A stretch of DNA of 64,000 nucleotides from Plotosus lineatus. Its lineage: Eukaryota; Chordata; Actinopteri; Siluriformes; Plotosidae. This document shows, piece after piece, positions 1-13,200 of this stretch (positions are counted from its first letter, which is position 1; every line of letters begins with the position of its first letter). The position numbers and the translations under genes were made by a program. A model generated the notes under the pieces. The model made no database searches. It had not been told where the DNA came from and saw only the letters and a list, made by a program, of their open reading frames with translations. Where the stretch lies: the NCBI GenBank assembly GCA_024760905.1, contig CM045735.1, forward strand, positions 11,532,249 to 11,596,248. Direction: 5' to 3'.

Positions 1-450
1 AGTTTATGTCCATACGCAGTAATTAAAGCTGCTGTCACGTGCATGCACTGACATACATGTCAAGGTCGTTTGTTAGCTTTGTTATCCTTTATGGAAAATC
101 ATGGACAGGCTTCAGTTCCTCTTGGGTGATCTGCACAAGTCTTATAGATGTCACATAATGGAGATGCCAAATGTTTTTTAAGCTTGGTGAACATTTGCAC
201 AATTATTTCAATTGTTGAAATTATACCAAATAGACAACAAAAAATGCTTATGTATACGCAACATAGCGAAATACAGTAACACTCCCCCACCACCACCCCG
301 CCGCCGCCCATTTGCAGTTCAACAATCGTGGCCCCGCATACTAGTGGATTAGCGGCAAACCAGGAAGTTACTGGCATGTGATTCAAATTTAGCCAATGGC
401 TGAGAGCTTTTGTTTCTCCCTTGTGCTGATTAGTTGCAGATGACGTGTCC

Positions 451-1189
451 TAGGGATGTCACTGACAATCGGAATATCGCCGATATAATTATGTTGAGCG
501 ATACTCGAACCTATAAAAGGGATATCGATACTTCTAACGTTATAGCTTCCTGTGTTCATGACAGCGTCTGTAGTAAATGCCATTTTCATTGACACCCCGA
601 GTAAATGGTACATCCCGCCTCTCTGTATGGTAAATGGTACGTCCCGCCTCTCTGTATGGTAAATGGTACGTCCCGCCTCTCTGTATGGTAAATGGTACGT
701 CCCGCCTCTCTGTATGGTAAATGGTACGTCCCTGCTTCTAGTGTGCCGTCAAAGCACGTGTTCTCAACGGCAGGGAACATTTTGAATCACGGGATAATGC
801 AGATATGTGCATCTTCTTGCATCATAATTATGACTTGTAAAAATACAGATCTCTTAAACTTTTCAATTGACAAGTGTTTGTAGGATAGAAACAACTTGCT
901 TGAAATTAACTAGTAAACAAGTGTTTATAGATTTGTTAAATACAAAAAGGTGTTAATTAAAATCTTGTCGGTGGAAAACTATTTCCTGACTTTTATTTCA
1001 GATTTGGCTTTAGTAATTGGTCACTTTATTATAAAATATTCAGTGCATTATACAAACTACTGTAATATATCTTAGTCTGTTCTATTTAATGCATTTAAGG
1101 AACGGTACAGCAATATTCCAATGTATCGATACATCCAAAAAATTTATGAATATATCGATACGAATAATAGGTTTTCATTGACACCCCTA
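451..1189. mobile_element. hAT-like MITE with 8-bp target duplication
   Basis: Ends are inverted (TAGGGATGTCACTGA and TCATTGACACCCCTA) and flanked by ACGTGTCC (443-450) and ACGTGTAC (1190-1197), an 8-bp duplication as for hAT elements. The inside is AT-rich with TATCGATA motifs and no open transposase. Confidence 0.75.
601..732. repeat. 29-bp tandem repeat inside the hAT-like MITE
   Basis: Four full units and one partial unit of GTAAATGGTACGTCCCGCCT plus CTCTGTATG, nearly identical to each other. Confidence 0.92.
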
Positions 1190-1197
1190 ACGTGTAC

Positions 1198-1740
1198 ACC
1201 TCCTTTTTTTCTCCTTCGCACACATGTCATCAAAGTGATTGTTTGAATTGCGAAGTAAATTTTTTTTCGTGTGTTTTTAATGATCATTTAAGCCGTACGA
1301 TGTCACTCAAACGCCCTGCATCGTCTTTAGCTTCTGGTAAGGATCCTAAGCGCTTTATTCATTAATAAATATTATCACAGTACAAATTTTACTGCATTAA
1401 TATTGTATTAATGAGCAAGACTGTCTATAGAATGTGTTTAACAAGCATATTTTAGCGCATGTAATATCATGCGTAGGGTTTTAAAACCGCATCAATAATT
1501 TACGGATTTTCAGGATCCGTGGGAAGAGACGGAACGCAAACCCCCGTGAATAACACTGGGGGGTTACTGTAAGGGTAAAATAAGCATAGACATACTGAAA
1601 TTATAAAGGTGGGATTGTAATGCTTATTTGTGTTGTTGTGGTTATATTCTTAGAATTCCAGACATTATGGAAAGGCAAATTCTTGCCAGCTTCAGTCTCA
1701 TTCTCATCACTTACTCTTCTGCAGTACAGTACCGCTTAAT
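1198..1740 (+). mobile_element. Remnant with pogo/Tigger-like transposase start
   Basis: At 1300 a short reading frame begins MSLKRPASSLASGKDPKR. The same surroundings recur at 36235-36330 (MPLKRCASSLAKR). This resembles the basic N-terminus of pogo/Tigger transposases. No element ends were found. Confidence 0.35.
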
Positions 1741-2045
1741 CCTGGTAGGGTCGTGGGTAGAGTGGTGTCTATCTTAGCTGACACTGAGTAAAGGCAGGAT
1801 ACATCCTGAACAGCTCACTAGACCATCATAGGGAAAAAACACACAATCATTCATACTAAAATGTCCAATTAGGCTCAATTTGAAACAGCTAGTTAGTCTT
1901 TGGACTGTGGGAGGAAACCGGACGAAACCCAGACAAGTATGGGGAGATAATGTGAACTCCACACAGAAACACTCGGGGAACCGGACTTTGGACCTTCTTG
2001 CTGTGAGGTGAATGTGCTAAAGACTATGCCACTGTGTTGCCCATG
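1725..2045 (-). mobile_element. tRNA-derived SINE, family C
   Basis: Minus-oriented copy of the common family here. Hallmarks are the tRNA-like head near the high end, GGGAGGAAACCGG..., GAACTCCACACAGAAA, and a tail like CCGCTTAATCCT. Other copies give the consensus. Confidence 0.75.
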
Positions 2046-2654
2046 TACGTACATGGTCTTTATTGCTAAAATGTAATTTTCATTCAGAATTTAAAAGCAA
2101 TATGGAGCTCGTTCTGTTTGCAAGTTGAATCCTTGGATGTGATTCATCACTATCATTTTTTTTTGAAAGTAAAGGAAGTAGTTTTGATTTATTTAACTGG
2201 GTGATTTTCCCAGTCTGGCAGAGTGTGGGCAGTGTAAAAACAGCACATCATGATTGAAGCGACAGTACTAATAGGAAGTGATCTAGACGTTTGCAATAGT
2301 ACTGTTTTATATTGTGCAACGTAGTGTTAAGAAATTTGAAGGGCTGCTGTTCCCCACAGAGACTATGAAGAAGACTGAAATCAGAGCAAATAGCATTGTG
2401 TTTATGTGACTGAATCTGTTTGTAACATCCTCAAGAGAAAACATAATGGTGAAGAATAGCTGCACAGAAACACATGTACAGTACTGAGTTTTTAATTGAC
2501 AAATAATTTTTCTGAACTAAACAAATCATACATTTATTTACAGAATTACTAGGCAGGTTAAAACCTCTGGTGCTGTTTCCTAGTCTCATGTTTTGGTTAC
2601 CTGCATATTATTCTTCATTCATTTATTCACTTTCTGAACTGTTCACTTCATTAT
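2046..2654. other. SLC6 5' intron, no recognisable feature
   Basis: AT-rich. No exon with SLC6 TM1 signatures (such as GNVWRFPY) is seen here or elsewhere upstream of 4075. Confidence 0.5.
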
Positions 2655-2800
2655 CTGTAATGAAGGAAACCGCTGTACCCGGAGGAAACCCACGCAAGCA
2701 CGGAGAGAAAATGCAAACTCCACACAGAAATGCTCGAACTGGGAATCAAACCCTGTACCTTCTTGCTGTGAGGAGGATGTACTAACACCATGCCACCACA
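2655..2800 (-). mobile_element. SINE family C fragment
   Basis: Contains CCCGGAGGAAACCCACGCAA and CTCCACACAGAAATGC, ending in the CCTTCTTGCTGTGAGG head. Followed by a TTA/GTA microsatellite. Confidence 0.65.
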
Positions 2801-2824
2801 TATTATTATTATTATTATTATTAT

Positions 2825-2855
<31 letters not shown>

Positions 2856-2871
2856 GGTGGTAGTAGTAGTA
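2801..2871. repeat. (ATT)n(AGT)n(GGT)n microsatellite
   Basis: Uninterrupted trinucleotide runs that change from TTA to GTA to GTG and back. Confidence 0.95.
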
Positions 2872-3640
2872 AATGCCTTTTAGCCCCCATCAGGCATGAT
2901 AACAGCAATGTAGTTTAATATAATAAGGAATTATTTAATAAATCAAATTATAATACCGATAATTATTCAAACAACAATCTTTTTTTATCTTTTTAAAAAA
3001 AGTTTATCTGCCCTTTCAAGGGATAGAACCCTCTGAGACAGAATAATTCTCTATCATATGAAAGCTGAATTCTATAAAGGTTTTTATTAATTATTCAAAA
3101 TAATTATTTAGAATATTTACATTTATATATACAGGAAACATTCAAGAAATCTGATAGCAACAATGCAATAATTCAGTTATCCCATGGCAGTGGTGCAATA
3201 TCAAGAATTATTTTATGGCTTTCAACCAATCAGAAATGAGAAAACCTCTTGAATGAATAATAATGGTGTTTAATAAATGGAATGTTTCAGGGACTGTTCA
3301 CTGATGTTTCCGTTGGGGATATTCAGTAAGCCTAAGGCAATAATTTTTGGTATTTTTTTGCAAAGGAATAAAACTACAAAGATTTTTATGGTTTGTTTTT
3401 ACCTTTTTAAAGTGTGACTATGGAAATGCACTCTTGATTACAACATTTAAAAAGTTTTTTAATCTTCAAAACTATGAATGTCATGCTGCAAAGCTTTATT
3501 TGTATATTTTATTTTTTTAGATTTCGGAATCAGTGACCGTCATCTGTGAATTTTGCTATTTTGAATTTAGCATTATCCCCAAATAAGTAATCAAGTCAGC
3601 ATTCGGCTGACATCAAAGCAAAGCAATTCACATTTATACT
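2872..3640. other. SLC6 5' intron, AT-rich, no recognisable feature
   Basis: No open frame with family signatures and no clear repeat boundaries. Confidence 0.45.
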
Positions 3641-3646
3641 TTTTTT

Positions 3647-3649
<3 letters not shown>

Positions 3650-3681
<32 letters not shown>
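3650..3681. repeat. (TA)n microsatellite
   Basis: Sixteen TA dinucleotides next to a SINE head. Confidence 0.97.
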
Positions 3682-3682
3682 G

Positions 3683-3811
3683 CCCGAGCAGTTGAGGGTT
3701 AAGAGCCTTGCTCAATAGCCCAGCAGTGGCAGCTTGGTGGTTCTGGAATTGGAAACCCCAAACGTCAGATTACTAAAACAGACTCTTAACCACTGAGCCA
3801 CCACTGCCCTA
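3683..3811 (-). mobile_element. tRNA-like SINE fragment, family F
   Basis: On the minus strand GGGCAGTGGTGGCTCAGTGG gives a good A-box, followed by TTAAGAG and a later GGGTTTCCAATTCC. A related piece lies at 58760-58870. Confidence 0.6.
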
Positions 3812-4074
3812 TTTTGGAAGGTAACTTACAGGTAAAGGTGAGAATCTCGCAACAGTAGCTGGGATTATTCAGAAGATTATCTTTACTTCATCTGATTGTT
3901 CAAACGTCATGTGTACTAGGCAGCCAGGAATAAAAAGGCAGTCATGCCTGTTCTATTGATGAGACTATTCTTGGCTGCACGTAACAGCCTAGGAATTTCA
4001 GCTACTCTAGAATCCAAACATTACTTTGTGTAAACAATCATGTAATTAATATCAGTATTTTTGTGATGATATAG

Positions 4075-4206
4075 GTGTGTTTCTCATCCCTTACTTCATC
4101 ATGCTCTTCTTCACCGGGATGCCACTGTTTCTCATGGAGCTCAGCTTGGGTCAGTACGGAGCTGCGGGTCCCATCACCGTCTGGAAGTGCTGCCCGCTGC
4201 TCAAAG
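4075..4206 (+). CDS. SLC6 exon a: TM2 and first intracellular loop
   Basis: This is the first visible coding exon. It starts with two bases of a Gly codon after ATAG and ends in phase 1 before GTACC. It encodes [15 protein letters not shown], then [12 protein letters not shown] and CCPLLK. The Tyr of IPYF is at the family's chloride site. The preceding exon (TM1) was not found in bases 1-4074. Confidence 0.93.
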
Positions 4207-7200
4207 GTACCAGCACACCTGAGTTTTCCCCGAATTGATTTTGGGGTACATTTATACTGAACATTAACATATATCATTTCAGGTGCTTTGGAATAGAAGC
4301 GTCCTCAAATTTTAACCTATAAATTATTTGTTGAACTGCATAATTACAGAATCACGAAGAGTGTTTATACATAAACAACAACAATAATAATAGTAATAAT
4401 GCACAGTTTTTATTTTATTATCTACATCAGTGGCCCCCAAACTACGGCCCGCGGGCCGGATACGGCCCGCCTCCCTGAACAATACCAGACATGCATTATG
4501 AGTTTTTTTTAGTCTGGCCACGTGATGAAGACTAAGAAGACTAATACACACCTAGAAGATGACATTCTATTCCACCCTTCTGCCGTCTGTGCCCCTATCT
4601 GAATAGAAACCCGCCCCCGCCTAGACTTTCCCCTGTAAAATAGAATGGAATAATGGGGAAACGGTTATGGAAGAGAAAAATTGATTCAGAATGCAGGGTA
4701 TTTAACCTGCAGTGGACAAACGGTTATTTTTTTTGTTCAATGCAAAGAAAACGTTGTTTGTATCATCTGTCAAGAGGCGATGGCGGTATTCAAAGAATAC
4801 AATCTGCGCCGACACTCTGAATCCCGTCACAAAGACGAGTATGATTTGATTTGCAAGGCCAAATGCGGGTAGACAAACTCTCAAAGCTAAAAAGTGGACC
4901 GTTAGCGCAGGACAATTGATTTGTACGCCAGGTTCCGCTGAAAGAGTCATCTGTTCGGGCAGCTTTCGGGTTGCGCAACTGATAGCAAGCAGCGTTTTTT
5001 ATTATTATTATTATTATTTATTTCCTGACTTTTTTTCTGTGAAGGTCCCGCAAAGGGTTACGAATATTTGGTTATGCGTGGCTTACTGGAAAACAATAAA
5101 TGTTTACGTTTAGGCAGCCCTGTGATCGTCACACTGTTTCTGTTACAAACTGACCTCGGCCCCCCCCCCATCAGAGAAGGTAAAAGTTATGTGGCCCTCA
5201 CAGGAAAAAGTTTGGGGACCCCTGATCTACATTGAAGGAGCCCTTTAAAAGACTAAGCTTAAGTCAGTGTCCGTGTGTTTCTCAAAGGGATTGGTATCGG
5301 GATGCTGTGCGTGTCCATCCTGGTGTGTCTTTACTACAACGTCATCATCGCTTGGACGTTTTATTACTTGGGCAGCTCTTTCCAGAACCCTCTGCCCTGG
5401 TCCTGTGATGCTGTTGCTAATGCTGCACTGTGCACGGTGAGTGTAATACTGTATACACATCTGTGAACTAAACATCGTAGAATTACATTTTACGATAAAT
5501 TACTTGGTCGAAAGGTGGATAACTATTCCGTACTTATACTTATTCATTATTACTACAGAACACGACCAATATCACACATTCACTAAGTGCTTCTGAGGTC
5601 TTCTGGAAGTAAGAATTCTTGTAGACATTTTTGATATGAATATGGTTATTGGATTATTTATAACAGTTATTATTGGGAAGCAATAGGCTTTAATGTGTCT
5701 CTCTTATGCAGTGAACGTGTCCTGGGCGTGGTCAATAGTAAGGGTTTGGATGACCCCGGCCCGGTCAGGTGGCAACTTGCTCTGTGTTTGTTGGCTGCCT
5801 GGTTCATCATTTTCCTCTGCATGTTGAAGGGCATTCACAGCTCTGGCAAGGTACCATCCACCATGTCTGATCCACCGAATCTGATTCACACAGGTCCAAT
5901 CCACTGATTTTGGTTCAGTCAGTCTGATACATAGTGTGACACATGAAGTATCAGGCACATTTATTCTAAGTCTTTCAGTTCAACTCACTGAGTCTGATCC
6001 CCACAGCCTGATCCACAAATTCTAATCCACACAGTCTGATCCCCACAGTCCGATCCACACAGCCTGAGCCATTAAGACGGAGCCCCTCAGTCTGATCCAT
6101 ACAGCCTGATCCACAAAAACTGATCGCTAGAGTCTGATCCACACAGCATGATCCACAAAGACTGATCCGCACAGTCTGATCCACTCAGCCTGATCCACAA
6201 AGAATGATTCACAAAGACTGATCCCCACAGTTTGATCCACACAGCCTGATCCACAAAAACTGATCGCTAGAGTCTGATCTATACAGCCTGATCCACAAAG
6301 ACTGATCCGCACAGTCCGATCCGCACAGCCCGATCCGCTCAGTCCGATCCGCACAGCCTGATCCCCACAGTCTGACCCCCAGAGTCTGATCCACAAAGAC
6401 TGATACCCACAATCTGATCCTCAAAGACAGATCCCCACAGACTGATCCCCACAGACTGATCCCCACAGTCTGACCCCCACAAGTTTGATCCACAAAGACA
6501 GATACCCACAATCTGATCCTCAAAGACAGATCCCCAGTCTGATCCACAAAGACAGATCCCCACAGACTGATCCGCAGAGTCTGATCCACAAAGACTGATC
6601 CCCACAGTCTGATCCACAAAGACTGATCCCCACAGTCTGATCCACAACGACAGATCACCACAGTCTGATCCACAAAGAATGATCCACAAAGACAAATAAC
6701 CACAGTCTGATCCTCAAAAACAGATCCCCAGTCTGATCCACAAAGACAGATCTACAAAGTCTGATCCACAAAGACTGAGCCACAAAGACAGATACCCACA
6801 GTCGGATCCTCAAAGACAGATCCCCACAGATTTATCCACAAAGACTGATCCCCACAGTCTAATCCACAAAGACTGACCCCACAGTCTAATCCACAAAGAC
6901 TGACCCCACAGTCTGATCCACAAAGACTGACCCCACAGTCTGATCCACAAAGACTGACCCCACAGTCTAATCCACAGACAGATCCCCAAAGTCTGATCCA
7001 CAAAGACAGATCCACACAGTCTGATCCACAGTGTCAGTAACTCAGTCTGATGCACTCGTTCTGACACTTACAGTCTAAATTTCATATCATCAGCAAGCAC
7101 ACACTTCTTGTCCCTGCGCTGAGATAATGTGATGTTTCTGTGCAGCTATTCTTCACCATTATGTTTTCTCATGAGGACGTTACAAACAGATTCAGTCACA

Positions 7201-10200
7201 TAAACACAATGCTATTTGCTCTGATTTCGTATTCTCTAAAGCTGTTTTATTCAGCACAAGCTGCCATCTAACATCTTTTATTGCATGCGTAACAGTACTG
7301 TAGCTGTAGAACTCGAGCAATGACATATGGGATATGCTATTATACGATGGCTTAATCTCGTTCATCATCACTCTGTTATGCATAGTTTACATATTTCATA
7401 GTTTTAATGGTATCGCCAAGGATCTCAATACAGGCGCAGGATTGTTGCTAGACGCACACGATGCTTATCACAGGGTGTCACGTTGCTCTGTTCAGGTGGT
7501 GTATGTAACAGCTACGTTCCCCTACTTTGTTCTGATTGTCCTGATCATCAGAGGGGCCACTTTAGAGGGCTCACTTCAAGGTGTAACCTTTTACCTCACT
7601 CCGGTCTGGAGTCGGCTGGCAAACGCACAGGTACAAGAAGCAGTCTTTTATTACCAACAGTAGAATTTAATCTCTTTAGAAAGTCTCACTAAATGTTCTG
7701 TTTTGGGTTTTCGAAGGTATGGAATGATGCAGCCTCACAGATCTTCTACTCGCTGGGTATAGGAGTAGGAGGTCTTCTTTCTATGGCTTCCTACAATAAA
7801 TTTGACAATAATGTTCTCAGGTTAGTTCACTATTGGTTTACTTTTCATGATTGCACCCATTTTTTTTTTTTTTTTAAGGCAGTGATTAAATTCTACTTTC
7901 TTTACCAGGGACACCCTAGTCATCACCATCGGAAACTGTGCAACCAGCTTCTTTGCAGGCTTTGCTATCTTTTCCGTTCTGGGTCACATGGCCTGGAGGA
8001 AGGGAGTGCCTGTGGAACAGGTTGCAGATACTGGTAATGTGGTTTTTCTCCATATGTCAGCAGGCACTCCCCATTCTTGCACTTTGTTTTTGTGGTGTAG
8101 CTCAACTGAAACATGTGATATAGAATTCCAAAAAAAAAAAAAAAAAAAAATGAGCGTATTTAACTCGGGTTATAAATCTCAGTGATGATGTGTTTGATTT
8201 CCTTTCAGGTCCAGGCTTGGCGTTTGTCGCTTATCCAGAAGCACTTGCTCTTTTGCCTGGCTCAGTTTTCTGGTCCATTCTGTTCTTCATCATGCTCTTT
8301 ATGCTAGGAGTGGACACACTGGTAATACTGCTTTATTTATTTGTACCGTGTCTCTCTGTTGTTATGTATTGGTATAATGGGTACCACATGCAGTCAATGA
8401 GCCCAAATGAGCCCATGTAACTGACATCAGCCATCTTGTGCAAAAGAACCCACTTTCTTCAGCATTATTTGGTCTCATTCTTCTCACTCATCCATGCATT
8501 TCATTTGCTGAACCGCCTAATCCTATGACAGTCATGGGGAGGCTGAAGCATATCTCAGCAGACACTCGGTAAAAGCCAGGGTGCACCTTAAACGGCTCAT
8601 CTGCCCATTTCAGGACAACACACAACCATTTACACTCACATTCTATACCCAAGGGCAAATTGGAACAGCCAGTTAGTCTAATGTGCATGTTTTTGGACTG
8701 CGAGAGGCAAGTGGAGTACCTGAAGGAAACCCACACAGGCATGGGGAGAACACGCTAACACCGAGGTTCAAACCCAGGACATTCAGTTTCGGTGGACGTG
8801 CTAACGACTACTCCGCCATGCCGCCCGAATAAATGTTTATTTCAAACGTAAATATGTAAATAATACAAAAGCTGAAAGACGACCGTTAACCTTACCCGGT
8901 TTAGCTGAAGGAGTTTTCCGCTGTATATTTGGTGAACCACATGAAAGCACAAACAAAAACATTACAGTCGATATAAGATTATATATCACATATATTATAT
9001 ATCACATTACTGATTAGTTTTTACCTCCCCCCAGTGTTTACTTATAAACATTGCTTGGTTAATATATGTTTTAATCATCACCTTTTAATTGTAGTAAAGG
9101 ACTATTGTTCATTAAAGCCTGTAACCTAAAAGCATAATGACAGTTCATTCATTCTTTTTCTGTAGCCGCTTAATCCTAATTAGGGTCTCGGGGAAGCTGG
9201 CACCCATCCCAGCCGAATCCGGGTGAGGGCAGAGTACACCCTGGACAGCTCGCCAGGCCATTACAGGGCAGGAAGACACTGATGGCTATGTAGCTCATCT
9301 TGTTGAAAGTCAGCAATGGGATATATAGTGACAACCCGTTGTGAGTGGCGCTCGAACCCCCAACATTAGGATCAGTGATCCAGCACCTTACCACCGGGCC
9401 ACCACTGCCCTCATAATGAGAGTTTACACATAAAATTCATTCATACAATAAATCAATGATTATTATGAATTAAAAGATCCAGAAAGTATTTGTATTTATT
9501 CGTCTATGGTATTGTAATTCAACCGTGTTAAAATTAGGACGCAATTGGTGCACAATAAACGTGTTTTGGATGACGGATTTCGTTTTTAAGTCAACAAATA
9601 AGCGAATAATTTTCATTGTTGTTGTTATAAAGATTTTCTCAGACTGATTTTATATAAAAAAATATTTTCTGGCAAGGAGTGGGTAAAACCTAATGAGCTT
9701 TCTTTTAATCAAAACATTGTAAATAAAGTTGTATAGAGTAATAATAAATTTTTTTAAAAATCACACATTATATGTGAACAGATATATTTGAAGAACAAAT
9801 AGGAATTGTGACAGCAGTATAATCGTGGGCAGCGGTGGCCTGGTGGTATAGGGCGCTGGATTACTGATCCTAAGGTTGGGGGGGGGGTTTGTGTCCCACT
9901 CTCCACAAGGTTGTCACTGTCCCCCCCAGTGCAGCCAACTGGGTTATCAAAGGCGGGGCATGTCTTTCACTGTCGATGGTCTGAGGTTCATGTAAAAGAA
10001 CCATTGCTGACTTTCGTAAAGAGTAGCTGCAAAGCCGTCAGCGCGTTTCTGTCCCTTGCTAAAAGGTTGTGTCAGGAAGGGCATCCGACGTAAAAACCTC
10101 TGCCAAATCAAACATGTGATTCATTCGCTGTGGCGACCCCTGATAAAGGGAAAAAGCCGAAAGGAAGTCTCTCTGACACCAGTATAATCTCAGTAAGTGG

Positions 10201-13200
10201 AGGAAATCAGTTTTGCGAATACAGTGGTACCTCACCTTACGATAGTCTGAGCAAATGAAAAAAATCCAGGTTATCAAAAACATTTTCCAAAATGTTTTGT
10301 CTCTGTATACGAAACAAGTTCTCCTTACGAAATGCGCCAAACGCACCATTCAAACATTCAAAAGCGCTATTCAAACATTGAAAAAATGCACGAGCTACTC
10401 TCCCATCAACGACGTTCAAACATCCCGCCACGTTGGCCTCCCATTGGCTAGGAGGAATGACACAGCTCCCTCTTATTGGCTATCTCCCAACATCCTGCCC
10501 CACTGGCCTCCTATTGGCTAGAAGGGATGACGCAGCTCCCTCCCATTGGCTATTATGGAGCTGCATCTCCCATAATGCTTTTCGTGTAAAGGACAGAGTT
10601 ACTGTTGTTTCTTTCTTTATTTCTTGACTCGGGCTTTTAACCTTCCATAAACATTTGTAAGATTATAACTCTGCTAATAAGACATGGTCAACACACACGG
10701 GCACACGGGCACGCGTGTGATTCCCGGTGCAGGTGAGAAGAAGAAACGGGCTCGAGTGATATCACGAAGGAATATGGCCAAACTCGTCGACCATCGGTAC
10801 GATATTGAAGCAGAAGGTCTTAAAAGGTATGCTTTTTATAATTTTTAAAGGGTTTAGGGGCTCGGATCGGGAGCCTTGGAACGAATCACGTGTTTTACAT
10901 GTAAAATGCGGTTCAATTTACGAAAAATCCTGGTTCAGAAAAAGGCTCTGGAATGGATTAATTTTGTAAGATGAGGTACCACTGTATCTAGAAAGTATAT
11001 ACACATAAGTGGCATAGTGGTGCTACACACATGATCAGGAGGTTGTGTGTTCAAATCCCAGTTAGAACCCCATCGTGCTAAGACCCCTGGACAAGGTCTT
11101 AACCACAAGTGTGCCTCTGTTCACCCAGCAGTATAACTGGGTACCAGTAAAAATATACTTGGAAGGTATCTGTGATGGACTAGCGTCCCATGCAAAAGTA
11201 GTTGTACTCCTTGTCGCTTCACGCCATGGAAACCGGGGATAAGCACCAGCCTGATGAGCCTCTGGGCTCGGGCGTTAAACCCCCCCCCCCCAAGAATTTT
11301 TTTTTAAGGGAACACTGTTGCAGGATTCTTCTTAGAACCTTTAAAAGTTTCTTTGAAGGAACAGACTAGACAGCAGCTTTAACTGTGATTGTACAGGATT
11401 TGCCAAGATGATATTACAACATTGGGTTGTTTTTTTTTTTTTCAAAAACACACATTTGTTCAGTGATGCAGCTTATTTCTTTTATATACCCGTAGTACAG
11501 TAACTTCCTGAAAAGCTCGTGAGAACAGAAGCAATAGCTTCTTCTTCTTCTTCTTCTTCTCTGTCTCTCGCTAGTTTGGTAATATGGAAGGCATTACCAC
11601 AGCAGTACTCGATGAGTTTCCTCAGCTCAGAAACAATATGAGGCAGAAGACCATTTTCTTGGCCCTGCTCTGCTTCTCCTTCTACCTGCTGGGCTTGTTA
11701 CTGGTTACTGATGTGAGTGTTAACTTTTATTCCTAATTAATTAGGTGACATACTAGACGCTGCAGATAAATATGCACATCAGCAGGTTTGTTATGTAATC
11801 TTTTTTATGTTTCTCCTTAACAGGGAGGAATTTACTGGTTCACCCTCATTGACTCATTCAGCACCAGTTTTGGTCTCATCATCATCACTCTGTTCATGTG
11901 TCTGGGCATGTCATTCTTTTATGGTGCGCCTCCAACCACTCTTTCGCCATCTCACTGTTACATCACTGACGTTACATGTGTTCATTAACATTTCAGCATC
12001 ATAAAAATGAAATCTTGCTTTAGATTAAATTAAAGTTGAGTCACGGTGCGTCGAGGTGGCTATTCAATTGCGTCGAGGTGGCTATTCAATTGCGTCGAGG
12101 TGGATATTTAACCAAGCATGTGGTGGATATACTAGTACAGTGATCCCTCACTACTTTGTGCTTCAGTTTCTGTGGCGTTCGTGCATCGTGGGATTTTCAA
12201 AAATATGCATAAAAAATTAAAAAATAAGTAAATTAAGGAAAAATTAGGGAAAAGTAAAGGAAAATGCCACAAAACAAGCCAATTATGCAAAAAAACCAAA
12301 AACAAAACCGAACAACCCTCAAACAAACAAAAACAAAAGAACAACCCAACAAAACTACTTACATTTTTATGCGAGGCACGCATCTGTGTGTATGTGTATT
12401 TATATTTTATTTACATCTTATGCATTATTTTAGAATTTATAGCATTGAATATGTATTTATTGATATTATATATGCATACACATGTATGTATACATCAGTC
12501 AGGGGGTCGATCCTACTTCACAGAAATCGGCGGTCGTGGGGGGGGGGGGGGTCTCGGTCCCCATTAACCGCGGAAAGTGAGGGATCCCTGTACTACACAG
12601 TAACACTAAAACTTAAAAACATTTTTTTTTTTAAATCATGACAGATGCACATAAGCTTCAAGTAGTTGCCTCAATCAGGTGAAGAGCAGTGGAACAGCTT
12701 CGCTTTAATCTCTTGAGTTTTAGCATATACTACACAAAAACAAAAAAAAAAGCAAACCAAAGAAAGATTTTTTTTTAATTGCTAATTTTAAGAGGTTGGT
12801 CAGTTGAAGTTTTTTTAATTGTTTAGCCAGAGGTGAGCACATTCTACATTTAAAAAGTTAGTAAATCACATTGTGTGGACGAGTCATTATATACACTACA
12901 CAGAAACACAAGAACAACAAATATAAGGATCTTTCTGGTTTATTTTTTCAGTTTAAAGCGTAATAATGATGACATCACCTACTCTTAGTGCCCGTGCAAA
13001 CTACATCTGTCTGACATTTTGATTCCAGTGTTATCCACTCATAAGCAATACTTTTGAATCCCAGAATGAAGAACCAATCAGATTGCTCTGTTCCTGTGTA
13101 GTATATACTGACTAGCTTTAAATCACGTCAATGTACCATGCCGTCACATGATCACAATTGGTAATAAGCAATTAAAAATCAACTTCAGAATTGACTGCAT

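Noticed and set aside
1501..1560. Possible SLC6 5' exon after TTTTCAG at about 1511
   Set aside because: Translation in all frames lacks TM1 motifs and does not match the required phase to 4075.
5975..7067. Long minus-strand open frames (up to 164 residues) in the SLC6 intron with repeating VDQT/WIRLWGS motifs
   Set aside because: They are translations of the 14-bp minisatellite; several frames are open at once and there is no start, splice or domain evidence.
9832..9905. tRNA gene candidate at the SINE A head (A-box and B-box present)
   Set aside because: It is part of a repeated SINE with body and tail; it does not close a clean tRNA cloverleaf, and the same head occurs in many copies.
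12264..12641. 125-codon + strand frame with Lys/Asn/Gln-rich start
   Set aside because: It lies entirely inside MITE M1 and its poly-A-rich interior.
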